This document shows positions 38,171-47,274 of a DNA stretch of 64,000 nt, in pieces. Under the pieces are notes generated by a model, which was not told where the DNA came from, did not search any database, and saw nothing but the letters and a program-made list of their open reading frames with translations. Numbering within the stretch: the first letter of the stretch is position 1; each line of letters starts with the position of its first letter. A program made the translations under genes and the position numbers. Source of the stretch: Pseudomonas sp. MAG733B (GTDB lineage: Bacteria > Pseudomonadota > Gammaproteobacteria > Pseudomonadales > Pseudomonadaceae); NCBI RefSeq assembly GCF_036884845.1, contig NZ_CP145732.1, forward strand, positions 4,278,001 through 4,342,000. Direction: 5' to 3'.

Positions 38171-38638
38171 TTACTCCTGTTCGGCGCTGTCGGTTGACAC
38201 CATATCGGCCTGACGCGGTTTGAAACTTGCCAGCAGCTGCAACCAATTCTGATTTTGTGTGGCGCTGAAATCAGCCTGGCTGGTCGTGGAAAACACCAGG
38301 ATGCGACCGGGTTCGATTTCGAACGCTGCCTGCCGTTGGTACACCGGTCGACCATCGTTCATGTAGTAGGCATCCACCTGGATGCCGGAGAACGGTTGCT
38401 CCCCGGACAGCGCTGCCGGCTTCTTGCTGAGCAAGGTATAGCCGCGCAGTTTGGCGGCAATGAGTTTTACCTGGCGCTCGATGTAAGCTTTCAGATCCTC
38501 TGCCGGCAGCATGTTGTCGCGCGACAGTGTGATGTTCAGCGGCGCAGGAATGCTGTTGCCGAGCACAAACATGTTCACCGTGCGGTCCTGAAAACCTTCC
38601 GGCAAAGTGATGGATCCTTCCTGAAGCTGATAGTCCAT
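38171..38638 (-). CDS. EagR-type chaperone (DUF1795/DcrB family)
   Basis: This 155-residue protein starts 'MDYQLQEGSITLPEGFQDRT' and has 'NISLSRD'-like (here 'NITLSRDNMLPAEDL') and 'GRILVFSTTSQADFS' segments typical of Eag chaperones. EagR dimers shield the prePAAR transmembrane helices of Rhs effectors before loading onto VgrG. It lies 3 bp upstream of the Rhs gene, which has exactly such a prePAAR and TM region, so the pairing is well supported. Confidence 0.92.
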   Translation of the reverse strand: MDYQLQEGSITLPEGFQDRTVNMFVLGNSIPAPLNITLSRDNMLPAEDLKAYIERQVKLIAAKLRGYTLLSKKPAALSGEQPFSGIQVDAYYMNDGRPVYQRQAAFEIEPGRILVFSTTSQADFSATQNQNWLQLLASFKPRQADMVSTDSAEQE

Positions 38639-38677
38639 TGGGCGTGTGTTCCGTGAATGCGTGAAAGGGGAAAATGT

Positions 38678-39277
38678 TTAGTCGACGCTGATGTTTTCGA
38701 GCATCGTCTCGAACTCGATCAGCCAATCGGCTAGCTCTGCATGAGCGGGATTGATCATCGTCGACATGCTCAACCATTGGCGCTCGTTACCATGGCCGGG
38801 CTGGATGACTGCGCTGGTCGCTCTACCGTGGCGACGCTCCTGTCCCGCCGTGAATATATAATCCAGGGTTATCGCCGGGCTGCCAGCCAGCAGGCAATCG
38901 CTCTGGCGCACAATGGTGACGTCGGGGTGGTTTTTGCGCAGGTTCTCCACATACAACTGCACCGAGCGTTGCAGCGTCAGCCCTTCAGGTGCAGGACGAC
39001 GCTTGACACTGAGCGTGACGGGATGCCCATGCTTTTCGAGCGTTGTATCGATGTCGCGGAAATTGAAGCCTTGCGGCATTACCAGGTTCAGCCCCGCGAC
39101 TTTCAATTCATTGCGCGTCAATTGCAGCGGCACCACCGCTACCGGCTCAGGCTCGATGACAGCGGGCGAAGCCTCGGCAGCCTCCTGTAACTGCTGTCGC
39201 GCAAGTGTCTCGGCCGCGAGCCGCTTCTCGGAAATACGGTCGTAGATACTGGTCCTGACCATGGTCTGATTGCTCAC
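38678..39277 (-). CDS. Second DUF1795-like protein in the VgrG-Rhs operon
   Basis: This 199-residue protein has a basic, Ala/Gln-rich extension of about 50 residues before a DcrB/DUF1795-like domain (from 'LKVAGLNLVMPQGFNFRDID'). The C-terminal half, 'VIQPGHGNERQWLSMSTMI', resembles the strands of Eag proteins. The GTG at 39277 overlaps the vgrG stop (GTGA); an ATG at 39262 is an alternative. It may be an adaptor between VgrG and the Rhs-EagR complex, or a second chaperone for the same toxin. Confidence 0.7.
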   Translation of the reverse strand: MSNQTMVRTSIYDRISEKRLAAETLARQQLQEAAEASPAVIEPEPVAVVPLQLTRNELKVAGLNLVMPQGFNFRDIDTTLEKHGHPVTLSVKRRPAPEGLTLQRSVQLYVENLRKNHPDVTIVRQSDCLLAGSPAITLDYIFTAGQERRHGRATSAVIQPGHGNERQWLSMSTMINPAHAELADWLIEFETMLENISVD

Positions 39278-41124
39278 TTGTTGATATCGACACGGTCACC
39301 GTGGACGTAGGTGTTCTTGCCAAGAATATCGATGGCGTCGCCCTTTATTTCGATGCCTTCGGGCGTCAGCTTGATACTGCTGCCGCCCACCTGAAGAATG
39401 ATGTGCTGCTTGGCATTGACCTGAATGAACTGGTTGTCGACCTGAATCGTCAGCGAGCCTTCCTGGACATTCATAAGCGTGTCTTTCTTGATGGTTTCGG
39501 TGTGCGTGCCACCGACCGTGATCGTGCGATTGCTGCCGACACTGTGGATCTCGTCGACCTCGATCTCGGTGTCCAGGTTGCGCTCGGCGTGCATGATGAT
39601 CTGCTCGGCACCGGCCTTGTCTTCGAAGCGGAAGAAGTTCGCCGTGCCGCCGTCGCCTTTCATCGAGCGCGTCAGGAATCCACTCTGCGTCTTGTTCGCC
39701 GGCAATGCCCACGGCGGCGTGTTCTGGCTGTTGTAGAGGCTGCCCATGACCAGCGGGCGGTCGGGGTTGCCGTCGAGGAACACCACCACGACTTCATCGC
39801 CCACACGGGGAATCTGGATGCTGCCGAAACCGCCACTGGCACCGGCCTGGGCGACGCGGACCCAGCAGGAGCTCTTGTCGTTGTGCTCGCCCTTGCGGTC
39901 CCAGTGAAACTGCACCTTCACCCGACCGAGTTCGTCGGTGAAGATTTCCTCCCCCGGCGGGCCGACGATGATCGCGGTTTGCGGGCCGGAGATGGTCGGG
40001 CGCGGAGTAGTGAGTTGAGGTCGGAAGACGATCTTTTTGCGCACGCAGGCGAAGGTGTTGTAATAACTCGCCTGATGCCCGCTGAGGTAGTTGTTGTGGC
40101 CTTCGCTTTCGACGCTCATCAGCAGGAACTGACGATCCTCGGCAGGGCCTTGATCGTGATCGTAATGCTGCAGCAGTTCGAAGGTGTAGCCGGGTTTCAT
40201 CGCACGGCAGTTACTGGCGCCATGAAAACTCTTGCCCTTGAGCTCAAGCGCTTCGACCCGCAGCCGCAGCAGCGTTTCGCCTTCGTCGTAGGTGCCGTGA
40301 GTGTACTGGCCGGGGAAGTCGTAGATTTCGAATTCGTCGACATCGCCCTGCTTGTTCAGGCTTTTCATGGCGACCGGCAAGCGATTGGACGGCTGACGAT
40401 AATCGAAGGTCTGGACCGCGATTTTCCCAGATTGCAACTGGCGATTACCGCTCCATTGGGTGATGGAGTCGGCGGTCTCGGTGACCGATGCCGTGTGGTA
40501 GCGGATCTGCGGTTGTTCAGGCAACGGCAGCAGCGTGCTGGAGTCGTCGCAGATGATCATGGTGTGACCTTCGGCGGTGTGCTCGAAGTAGTAGAACATC
40601 CCCTCTTCTTCCAGCAGGCGCTGGACAAAGTTGAAGTCCGTTTCACGGTACTGGGTGATGTAGGTGTAATGCTTGAGCGGCTTGCTCAGGCGAAACTCGT
40701 GCCGGGAAAACGCCGGGCACAACGCAAATACCTGGGTGACGACATCTTCCACCGTACAGCCCTGGAAGATGCGCGTGTCGAAGCGGTTTTTCAGCATCGA
40801 GAACCACGGGTTCAGCGTCGCCGTATAGCGGGCCATTCCACCGTCGCTGCCGATGCTGGCAAACCGCGTGAGGTAGCCTGCCAGGTAACGAGGCGAGGCA
40901 TCCGCCAGCTCAATTTCCAGAACCACGTGCTGGCCCATCATCGACTTCAGCTCGACGCCGGAGTCCTGGCACACCAGCAGCAATTCGAAGTTGTACGCAC
41001 GGGACAGACCTTCCGTTCCCCTGAAGGACTCAAGCAACAATTGCTGCTCGGGGTTGGCGAGGTTCTTGAACTTGAACAGGCGCCGATTTTGCGGGGAAAG
41101 CATTGCGGCAAGGTCCATCAACAT
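39274..41124 (-). CDS. vgrG: VgrG spike protein
   Basis: This 616-residue protein starts at the ATG preceded by AAGGAGAT. The gp27-like part includes 'NFELLLVCQDSGVELKSMMG' and 'YRETDFNFVQRLLEEEGMFY'. The gp5 OB-fold has 'TDELGRVKVQFHWDRKGEHN' and 'VGDEVVVVFLDGNPDRPLVM', and the C-terminal needle has 'SVGSNRTITVGGTHTETIKK'. It ends without an effector extension, so its cargo is the PAAR-Rhs protein encoded downstream. It heads the operon vgrG, DUF1795, eagR, rhs, immunity. Confidence 0.96.
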   Translation of the reverse strand: MLMDLAAMLSPQNRRLFKFKNLANPEQQLLLESFRGTEGLSRAYNFELLLVCQDSGVELKSMMGQHVVLEIELADASPRYLAGYLTRFASIGSDGGMARYTATLNPWFSMLKNRFDTRIFQGCTVEDVVTQVFALCPAFSRHEFRLSKPLKHYTYITQYRETDFNFVQRLLEEEGMFYYFEHTAEGHTMIICDDSSTLLPLPEQPQIRYHTASVTETADSITQWSGNRQLQSGKIAVQTFDYRQPSNRLPVAMKSLNKQGDVDEFEIYDFPGQYTHGTYDEGETLLRLRVEALELKGKSFHGASNCRAMKPGYTFELLQHYDHDQGPAEDRQFLLMSVESEGHNNYLSGHQASYYNTFACVRKKIVFRPQLTTPRPTISGPQTAIIVGPPGEEIFTDELGRVKVQFHWDRKGEHNDKSSCWVRVAQAGASGGFGSIQIPRVGDEVVVVFLDGNPDRPLVMGSLYNSQNTPPWALPANKTQSGFLTRSMKGDGGTANFFRFEDKAGAEQIIMHAERNLDTEIEVDEIHSVGSNRTITVGGTHTETIKKDTLMNVQEGSLTIQVDNQFIQVNAKQHIILQVGGSSIKLTPEGIEIKGDAIDILGKNTYVHGDRVDINK

Positions 41125-41842
41125 GTGTATCTCCTTGAAAACAGTGGAAAGCTACCGCCCTCTCTCAACCACTGCGCATAACGAATCAGGTAAGAGGGTT
41201 AAACGCTGTTTGCCGCAACATTGATTTGGGCGAACACTTCGCCACCCTATGTTTTCGGACGGCGGCATGAGTCAATCTGTATGTTTTGTAAGAGACAACC
41301 TACAGAACACTCTTCATTTCCATCGAGCTCTCTTAAACATCCAGCGAAACTGCTCACACGAAATATTACGTCAGGAACTGCGACCTCAAGACAGTATGAA
41401 AGTGCCATCACTCAAAAAATATTTGAGAAATTTGTCACACTTTTGCAGGTATCACAGGTTCTGAACGCGGGAAGGAGACACCCATGTCATGCACTGTGTC
41501 AACCCACTCTCAGTTAATGCGGGTACTTCCACGCACTTCGAACTCAGTTCAGGACATTCCCTGAAAAATAATTATCGTCCCGCTGGCTGGCCAGAAACGC
41601 CGATATATCAAGGATGAACGGGAAGTCAGGTGCCACTGATTGGCAGCTAATGCCTTATTGCCATCATTGCCGAATGTAATGCGAATAACAAAAAATGGGA
41701 TCCATGTTGAATTTTCCATCCCGCCGCGCAGTCTGAAGTGCGGCAGATAGCCATCACTTCGACATTGATGTTAAGTCGGATATTCGACAGCTCGACCGCA
41801 GCAACAAGGAAGCGCCTTTTCCCCAAGGACAGTGAAGAGTAA
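41125..41842. other. Divergent intergenic region between vgrG and the second effector
   Basis: About 720 bp with mixed base composition. It must hold divergent promoters for vgrG and the DUF6861-LHH effector. No clear sigma-54 or sigma-70 site was found. Overlapping ORFs on both strands here have no recognisable product, apart from one very short ORF with a strong ribosome site (41484-41564). Confidence 0.4.
41484..41564 (+). CDS. Possible 26-residue leader peptide
   Basis: The short ORF 'MSCTVSTHSQLMRV...' ends in a stop at 41562-41564. It has an unusually good ribosome site (GGAAGGAGACACCC just before the ATG), better than that of the effector gene downstream. No family or signal peptide. 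It could be a leader peptide or a chance match. Confidence 0.2.
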   Translation: MSCTVSTHSQLMRVLPRTSNSVQDIP

Positions 41843-43174
41843 ATGGATCTTTTAGCCAACGTGCCCAGCTGGGCCGATGTCGAACGCAACCTCGACCAGA
41901 AATTCAACGAGCTCAACCAGGGCGTCAACGACGGCTTGCGCAGTGCTCACGACAACTGGAACGGCTTCACCCGGCGTGTCAGCAATGGCGCGAGCCAGGC
42001 CTATGGCTACATGGGCGGTCATCGCATCGATGCGGTGCATCAGGCGATGACCCTCTCCTACCCGATCATCCAGATGGACCTCAAGCGCAAATGGGCCTCG
42101 ATTGAAATCGAGCAGATCCTGCCGGTGCTGCTGCAACTGGTCAAGGAAGTCTCGATGATTCTCGGCGGCAGCGTGGCGATCGGCACCGTGGCCGGCGGCG
42201 CGGCGGGGGCCTTCGCATTCGGCGTCGGCGCTGCCCCCGGAGCCGCTGCCGGGGCCGGTATCGGCTTGCAGGTCGGCAACCTGATTCTCATGGGCCTGGG
42301 CCTGTCCGCCATCGCCGAGTATTTTTACCAGGGCCTGCCCGCCTGCCTCTCGACCTTGCAGGAAGGCATCGCCACGGCCTGGCACGCCGAAGAAGGCGTC
42401 AAACCGTCCGGCCTGGACCCCAGCGGCGGCTCCGCTGCACTGGTACAAGAGCGCGTCGAACGCGCGGCACGACAACTGGCCCGCGGACAGGAGCAACTTG
42501 TACTGCTGTTGCTCACCGCCATCGTCACCTACCTGACACGTGGTCAGATGAAAGCGGGTGTGATGAACAGCATGGAAAGCATCGCGACCCGCAGTGCGAA
42601 GCTTCAGGCGGAGATATCGAACAAGGAGTTGGCGGGTTGGTTGGCAAGGAATGAGCAAAAGTTGCTGGCTCGGGATGAGTTGCGGGTGAGGGAACCGGCG
42701 CATTTGGTGAAGGCTGAGCCAATAATGGATACTCCTTTTACCACTGCTCCAAAAACCAGCCAGATCCCTGAAAAAAAAGTCGATACATACCTCGGTCAAC
42801 TACGAAAATACTGGTCCAAGCCTCCCGTCGACTTTAACGGCAACAAAGTGTTTCAGAGAGACGATCTGTTTGACCCAGATTTGATGACCACCTGGAGAGA
42901 GCGCGGAAAACTTGTGTCCGGTACCAATCTTGAGCGCATGGCAAGCGGACGAGCACCTATAGGCATCGATGGGAAATCAATCAACCTTCATCACATGATA
43001 CAGACTCAAAACGGGGCAATAGCTGAGCTCACTCAAACATTCCATCAAAAATTTAGTTCTGTTATACATATAAACCCGAATACAATACCCTCTGGGATCG
43101 ACAGATCTCTGTTTGATCGATGGAAAAGCGACTACTGGAACAATCGAGCACTAACCTACGCGAAAGGCAATTGA
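41843..43174 (+). CDS. T6SS effector: DUF6861-like domain with C-terminal LHH nuclease
   Basis: This is a 443-residue protein. Residues 1-275 have the layout of Pseudomonas DUF6861-type effectors: a helical N-terminus ('WADVERNLDQKFNELNQG') and a Gly/Ala-rich hydrophobic stretch at about 105-160 ('AGGAAGAFAFGVGAAPGAAA'). After a linker, residues 330-443 are an LHH nuclease of the HNH/Endo VII superfamily ('PIGIDGKSINLHHMIQTQNG', 'HQKFSSVIHINPN'). It would degrade DNA in a target cell. The nuclease end is more AT-rich than the N-terminal part, a sign of a swapped tip. It diverges from vgrG and is followed at once by an immunity gene. Confidence 0.82.
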   Translation: MDLLANVPSWADVERNLDQKFNELNQGVNDGLRSAHDNWNGFTRRVSNGASQAYGYMGGHRIDAVHQAMTLSYPIIQMDLKRKWASIEIEQILPVLLQLVKEVSMILGGSVAIGTVAGGAAGAFAFGVGAAPGAAAGAGIGLQVGNLILMGLGLSAIAEYFYQGLPACLSTLQEGIATAWHAEEGVKPSGLDPSGGSAALVQERVERAARQLARGQEQLVLLLLTAIVTYLTRGQMKAGVMNSMESIATRSAKLQAEISNKELAGWLARNEQKLLARDELRVREPAHLVKAEPIMDTPFTTAPKTSQIPEKKVDTYLGQLRKYWSKPPVDFNGNKVFQRDDLFDPDLMTTWRERGKLVSGTNLERMASGRAPIGIDGKSINLHHMIQTQNGAIAELTQTFHQKFSSVIHINPNTIPSGIDRSLFDRWKSDYWNNRALTYAKGN

Positions 43175-43179
43175 AAAAC

Positions 43180-43635
43180 ATGACACCTTCTCAGCTGGAA
43201 GACCTGATTAAAAAACATCCGGATATTGCTGCATTTGGATCCCCCGCTGACGCAGTGACTGATGATTGGTTAGTAAAAGCCGAGCAAAGAATCTGCCATA
43301 AATTACCTACGTCCTACAAATGGTTCCTTCTGAACTATGCAGGGGGAGAAGTCGGATCGGAGGAAATATATAGTATCTATGGAATGGACTTCGACGACAT
43401 CAATGGTGGCGATATAGTTTTTCAGCACATTAATGGCCTCAAACATAAATCAACAACCGCAAAAAAGGTAGTTATCAGCGAAACCGACTTGGGCGAGGTT
43501 TTTTTCTTCGATTACGATACATATAACGGCGAGGAATGTCAGATCTTCGTTAGAATCCCTTCAGGGGAAAATTTATTGTACGCGAACAATTTTTACGAGT
43601 ATCTCGCCAAGAGAATTAAAGCGCACTTGCCATAA
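43180..43635 (+). CDS. SMI1/KNR4-family immunity protein
   Basis: This 151-residue protein starts at the ATG at 43180, 5 bp after the effector stop; the in-frame extension to 43120 overlaps the effector. The SUKH-type core is visible: 'WLVKAEQRICHKLPTSYKWF', 'LLNYAGGEVGSEEIYSIYGM' and a C-terminal 'YEYLAKRIK'. SUKH proteins commonly neutralise nuclease toxins, so it should protect against the LHH nuclease. Confidence 0.88.
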   Translation: MTPSQLEDLIKKHPDIAAFGSPADAVTDDWLVKAEQRICHKLPTSYKWFLLNYAGGEVGSEEIYSIYGMDFDDINGGDIVFQHINGLKHKSTTAKKVVISETDLGEVFFFDYDTYNGEECQIFVRIPSGENLLYANNFYEYLAKRIKAHLP

Positions 43636-43830
43636 GAGCTCCTTTCTTTGGAGCGCTCCGTCAAGTGAAAAATTATCCAACTCAGTCAACACAAGCACAG
43701 CATGGAGCTAACAACGCCACTTGAGCATGTCGAAAAAACGATCATGCTCACAACTGATAGGCGTTAGATGCCCACAGTTCTCGGTCTATACAATATTACT
43801 CACCTGAGTGAGTTGAGTGTACAAAAGCGC

Positions 43831-44127
43831 ATGACAAACTCAAACCTGACAGAACTGCTTATTACGCTCAAAGAAATCTTTCACAGTGAGAGCTGCCAGA
43901 ATTTTGATTCAGGAATAAACGCGATAATCCGCCTACTTTCCGACGACCCTTTACCGGACAGTAATGAATGGGCACAAGCGACTTCAATGTATAGAACTAT
44001 GGCAGGCAGTAAATCAGGTTTCTCCGACGTCTACATTGATCGAGGTACCGCGGAGCAGCGAATCGCAGCCAACGCAAAACTGGATACAATTCGACAGATG
44101 TTGTGGGACGCATTTGAACGAATCTGA
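43831..44127 (+). CDS. DUF6966-like small protein
   Basis: This 98-residue protein starts 'MTNSNLTELLITLKEIF' (an upstream start at 43768 is possible). The C-terminal 'MAGSKSGFSDVYIDRGTAEQ' and 'NAKLDTIRQMLWDAF' resemble the gene at 46983 and suggest the DUF6966-type family. Such genes are frequent in toxin-immunity islands and may be immunity proteins. No ribosome site stands out. Confidence 0.55.
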   Translation: MTNSNLTELLITLKEIFHSESCQNFDSGINAIIRLLSDDPLPDSNEWAQATSMYRTMAGSKSGFSDVYIDRGTAEQRIAANAKLDTIRQMLWDAFERI

Positions 44128-44166
44128 ACTCAGATACATCGTGACAGATCATTGCCTGGTGCCAAG

Positions 44167-45294
44167 ATGTTAAAAAACCTTATTGATCTCAGAAGCTCCA
44201 ACGAAGCGCTCACCCAATACACTGAGCGTTACGACCACCTGCTCCCACCGCCCTCTCCTCAGCTGCTTCAGCGCATGGACCCTATGTTGCAGCCGGACGC
44301 ACCCAAATTTCCGGTCAGGAAGCCTGAGTGGCTGACTTCCAGGCCTTGCACCCTCACTCAAGAGCAGGCGCTGGACCGCGCAAAGGGTTGCCTGCTGGGG
44401 CTCGCGATTGCCGACGCCGTGGGCACAACACTCGAGTTTCTGCCCCGGGATCGTGAACATGTCAGTGACATGGTTGGCGGAGGCCCGTTCAAGCTGAAAC
44501 CGGGAGAGTGGACTGACGATACGAGCATGGCACTGGCTCTCGCAGACACTTACGTGGCAAACACTCAATAGGATTTCCTCGACTACTCGCAAAGGCTTTG
44601 TAGCTGGTATAAAAATGGCGAAAACAGCCATAACGGCAAGTGCTTTGACATTGGCAACGCCACTCGTACCGCGCTTGAAGGTCGGTTGGCGCAGGGCGTC
44701 GACTGGTACGGCAACGATCATCCATCTACAGCCGGCAACGGGTCGATCATCAGGCTGGCACCGACCGCCATTTTCCGTCGCCACTCCTTGTCCGGTACCT
44801 GGCGGGAAAGCGCGGCACAAAGCCGCTGCACCCACAGGGCTGCAGAAGCCGTAAATTGCTGCGAACTGCTCGGCGCTCAACTGCACCTGGCCCTCAATGG
44901 CGCGAACAAGGAAGAAACCCTGTCGTCAATGGTTCGCGCCTTGTATCCCCGCCCCTTGATCATCAACGCTGGCGAATACAAACAAAAAACCCGCGATCAG
45001 ATCCGCTCCTCCGGCTATGTCATCGATACGCTGGAAGCCGCTCTGTGGGCGGTCTGGAACACCGACAACTTCAAGGATGCAATCCTGTTGGCGGCCAATC
45101 TGGCGGACGACGCCGACAGCGTGGCAGCTACAGCCGGCCAGATAGCCGGGGCACTGTATGGGGTGACGGGCATGCCTGAAGAATGGGTCAGAACGGTCGC
45201 CTGGTCAGAACACATTCAAGACCTGGCGCAAAAGTTATTCGAAAGCGCCCCACTCCATGACGAGATGGACGAAGTGATTTATGGGAATCGCTGA
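44167..45294 (+). pseudogene. ADP-ribosylglycohydrolase interrupted by an in-frame amber codon
   Basis: One continuous frame of 375 codons encodes an ADP-ribosylglycohydrolase (DraG/ARH type), broken only by a TAG at 44569-44571. Before it are '[20 protein letters not shown]' and the metal-binding '[15 protein letters not shown]'. After it come '[15 protein letters not shown]', '[15 protein letters not shown]' and '[19 protein letters not shown]', the second metal-binding motif. All catalytic elements are conserved, so the stop looks recent or is read through. Such enzymes remove ADP-ribose from proteins and are known as immunity factors against ADP-ribosylating toxins. The following part could restart at 44686, but without the first catalytic motif. 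Confidence 0.8.
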
Positions 45295-45336
45295 AACGAC
45301 ACGGATAAATACCCCAGACACCAGTTCAAGGACACG

Positions 45337-45600
45337 ATGAAACTCAGTGACGTATTCACAAGCCGTGAACACATATTTACCTTAGGCGTCGAGGAGACTA
45401 CAGGTCGCCTTTACCTGTCGATTCCAGTCAGCAACGGCATGGTCGACTACGAGGAGTATTACCAAATTGACCGGGCAGACTTCGATCTCTTCCAAACGGA
45501 TCTTGATACAGCCCTGGCGTTTGCCATGAGATGTCGCCGCAGAGAGCTGGATGATCTTCTGATTGTGCAACCGGGGGCCAATAGAGGAACGGCCATCTAA
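45337..45600 (+). CDS. Hypothetical 87-residue acidic protein
   Basis: The ATG is preceded by AAGGA. The sequence 'FTLGVEETTGRLYLSIPVSN' and 'EYYQIDRADFDLFQTDLDTA' shows no signal peptide or membrane segment and no recognised family. It lies 42 bp after the ADP-ribosylglycohydrolase and may be cotranscribed. Size and acidic character fit a binding or immunity protein. Confidence 0.6.
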   Translation: MKLSDVFTSREHIFTLGVEETTGRLYLSIPVSNGMVDYEEYYQIDRADFDLFQTDLDTALAFAMRCRRRELDDLLIVQPGANRGTAI

Positions 45601-45667
45601 GGCAAGCTCGTCACTTCGTCCCCGTGGACCGCTGCCCTCAAAATCAAAATCCTTGAACGGACATCCC

Positions 45668-46576
45668 ATGTCAAAACTACTGCATCGTTTGAAAACCCTA
45701 TTCGGGCAAAAGACCGCTCTTCCACCCGCCCCCACCGAGCAGGTTGTCGATGCAGCCCCCCAGACCGAAGTGGACAACCCACTTTCCCGAGTGGAAAGGA
45801 ACCTGTCCTGGCTACCGATCAATCGTGAGCCAGAAGTGTTTGTCCCGCTGATGCCCCCCGCCTGCCCGGACCTGACGCTTGTGGATGCCCTCCTGTTGCA
45901 GCGTTATCGGGTTTTCGTCATAGCGAATGACCCGGCCGACGGGACTTCAGAGACCACGATAAACCGCGATTACGCCAGCCAACTGGCGAGTGACTTGTAC
46001 GGCAAAGCGACAGATCTTGGTTATTGTCGAGGCACTGAATCCTCGTTCGAGATCTATTGGCTCACGCAATGTGCGGCGATTGTTTCGCTGCTGTCCCATG
46101 GACCAGAATCAGAACAATTCCTGACATATAGAAAACGCGTTGGTTATGATCGAGACTGTGCCCTGACCGGTGAGCAGGTTCGAATGTTTGATGAGTACGT
46201 AGCGTCGCGCAGCTATCAAACCGCTGGAACCGATAAGGACCGCCGTCTGAAAACGCCTATAACGGCCCTCGACTACATCGACAATGCGATAACCATCACC
46301 GCCCTGAGATACAACGGCTGTCCAGAGTTCCAGATCTACTCAAGCTCGTTAATCCAATTGCAATTCATCAAAGACGTGTTGCTGGGCGTTGAAAAAGATA
46401 AAGCCCGGTTGCACCAATTGACTATCGGCGCTTGGGCCAGCAAAGAGTTTGAAGCCGACGATCCTGAACTTGCTGGCGTACTGGGGGATGCCTTCTACAT
46501 AGGCATTCAGATTGCACGCGGCCTGAAGATTCAGCTGCCTAACGGGTTGCCCCCGGAAAGTTTTCCTCGCACATGA
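45668..46576 (+). CDS. Hypothetical 302-residue protein of the immunity-like island
   Basis: The ATG at 45668 is chosen because the upstream extension covers the preceding gene. The N-terminus is basic ('MSKLLHRLKTLFGQK') with a Pro-rich linker, then a mostly helical body with 'SFEIYWLTQCAAIVSLLSHG' and 'TPITALDYIDNAITITALRY'. No family is recognised; it is most likely cytosolic. Confidence 0.65.
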   Translation: MSKLLHRLKTLFGQKTALPPAPTEQVVDAAPQTEVDNPLSRVERNLSWLPINREPEVFVPLMPPACPDLTLVDALLLQRYRVFVIANDPADGTSETTINRDYASQLASDLYGKATDLGYCRGTESSFEIYWLTQCAAIVSLLSHGPESEQFLTYRKRVGYDRDCALTGEQVRMFDEYVASRSYQTAGTDKDRRLKTPITALDYIDNAITITALRYNGCPEFQIYSSSLIQLQFIKDVLLGVEKDKARLHQLTIGAWASKEFEADDPELAGVLGDAFYIGIQIARGLKIQLPNGLPPESFPRT

Positions 46577-46615
46577 AATTGCTGCGACTTCAGGGATAAC
46601 ACTAGAGGTAACGTC

Positions 46616-46963
46616 ATGACCGAAACCTGGTACCACGTTGACAACGGCACCCTTTGGATAGCAGATCAATCCATTCACCTGCCTCACCCGGTCAAAGTCG
46701 CCTTGCAGCATGACGACAGGCTCGCGGTCCTGATCGAGTCCCCTTCAAATGTCATTTTCAACAAAAACATCCTTGCACTATCGAGGCATGGAAAGGTGGT
46801 TTGGTTCATCCAGGAAAGTCCCCACGGCACGCAAGCAGACAAGCCCTACATGAGTCTTCAGTGCGACAAAAACGGGGCGTTGATCGTTGGTAACTGGAAT
46901 GGCCTCAGTTACTCGGTCGATTGGCACAATGGTTCCGTCAGCGTTGTGAACTTTGATAAATGA
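46616..46963 (+). CDS. Hypothetical 115-residue beta-rich protein
   Basis: AGAGGTAA precedes the ATG. The product alternates short beta-strand-like stretches with turns ('NGTLWIADQSIHLPHPVKVA', 'NILALSRHGKVVWFIQE', 'NGALIVGNWNGLSYSVDW'), as in a small beta-propeller or barrel. No family is recognised. It lies between two other small genes on the same strand, 19 bp before the DUF6966-like gene. Confidence 0.65.
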   Translation: MTETWYHVDNGTLWIADQSIHLPHPVKVALQHDDRLAVLIESPSNVIFNKNILALSRHGKVVWFIQESPHGTQADKPYMSLQCDKNGALIVGNWNGLSYSVDWHNGSVSVVNFDK

Positions 46964-46982
46964 TTCGCTCAGGACTGTCACC

Positions 46983-47261
46983 ATGAAAGACATCTGCAAG
47001 ATCTCCTTGAACCTTGCCCGAACAGCAGAACTACTGAGGAGATTCGGTCACCCGCAATGGGCCGACAGACTTGAGGAGTGCAGCCTTGCGCTGCCCCACG
47101 ATACGACGTACGCGCTGTCTCGATTGATGTCGCTGTACGGCGGCATGGGCTCGATCAACGACGTTGTTCTGTATGAAGACACAACGCCCTTGCTGGCCGA
47201 AAATAACGAACTTCAGACGCTGCTATCAGACCTCCATCAGCTCTGCGCAGGGTGCCATTGA
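46983..47261 (+). CDS. DUF6966-like protein (intact copy)
   Basis: This 92-residue protein starts at the ATG with AGGACTG upstream. It has 'ELLRRFGHPQWADRLEECSL' and the well-conserved block 'SRLMSLYGGMGSINDVVLYE', the DUF6966 layout. A decayed copy of the same gene is at 49913-50151, about 85% identical over its last 50 residues. It is probably an immunity-type or regulatory small protein. Confidence 0.65.
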   Translation: MKDICKISLNLARTAELLRRFGHPQWADRLEECSLALPHDTTYALSRLMSLYGGMGSINDVVLYEDTTPLLAENNELQTLLSDLHQLCAGCH

Positions 47262-47274
47262 ACTTCGCACCCCA

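Noticed and set aside
35021..38197. 1058-residue open frame on the + strand opposite the rhs gene
   Set aside because: It is the antisense shadow of the high-GC, repeat-rich rhs core; similar open frames appear opposite every rhs copy (for example 30705-32105 and 25846-27096). The product is low-complexity Val/Ala/Gln-rich and matches no family.
39301..41181. 626-residue + strand open frame opposite vgrG
   Set aside because: VgrG on the other strand is certain, and this frame has the composition of an antisense shadow with no recognisable domain.
44569..44571. TAG read as pyrrolysine
   Set aside because: No pyrrolysine machinery is expected in Pseudomonas and the family has no conserved need for a special residue here; mutation or readthrough is simpler.
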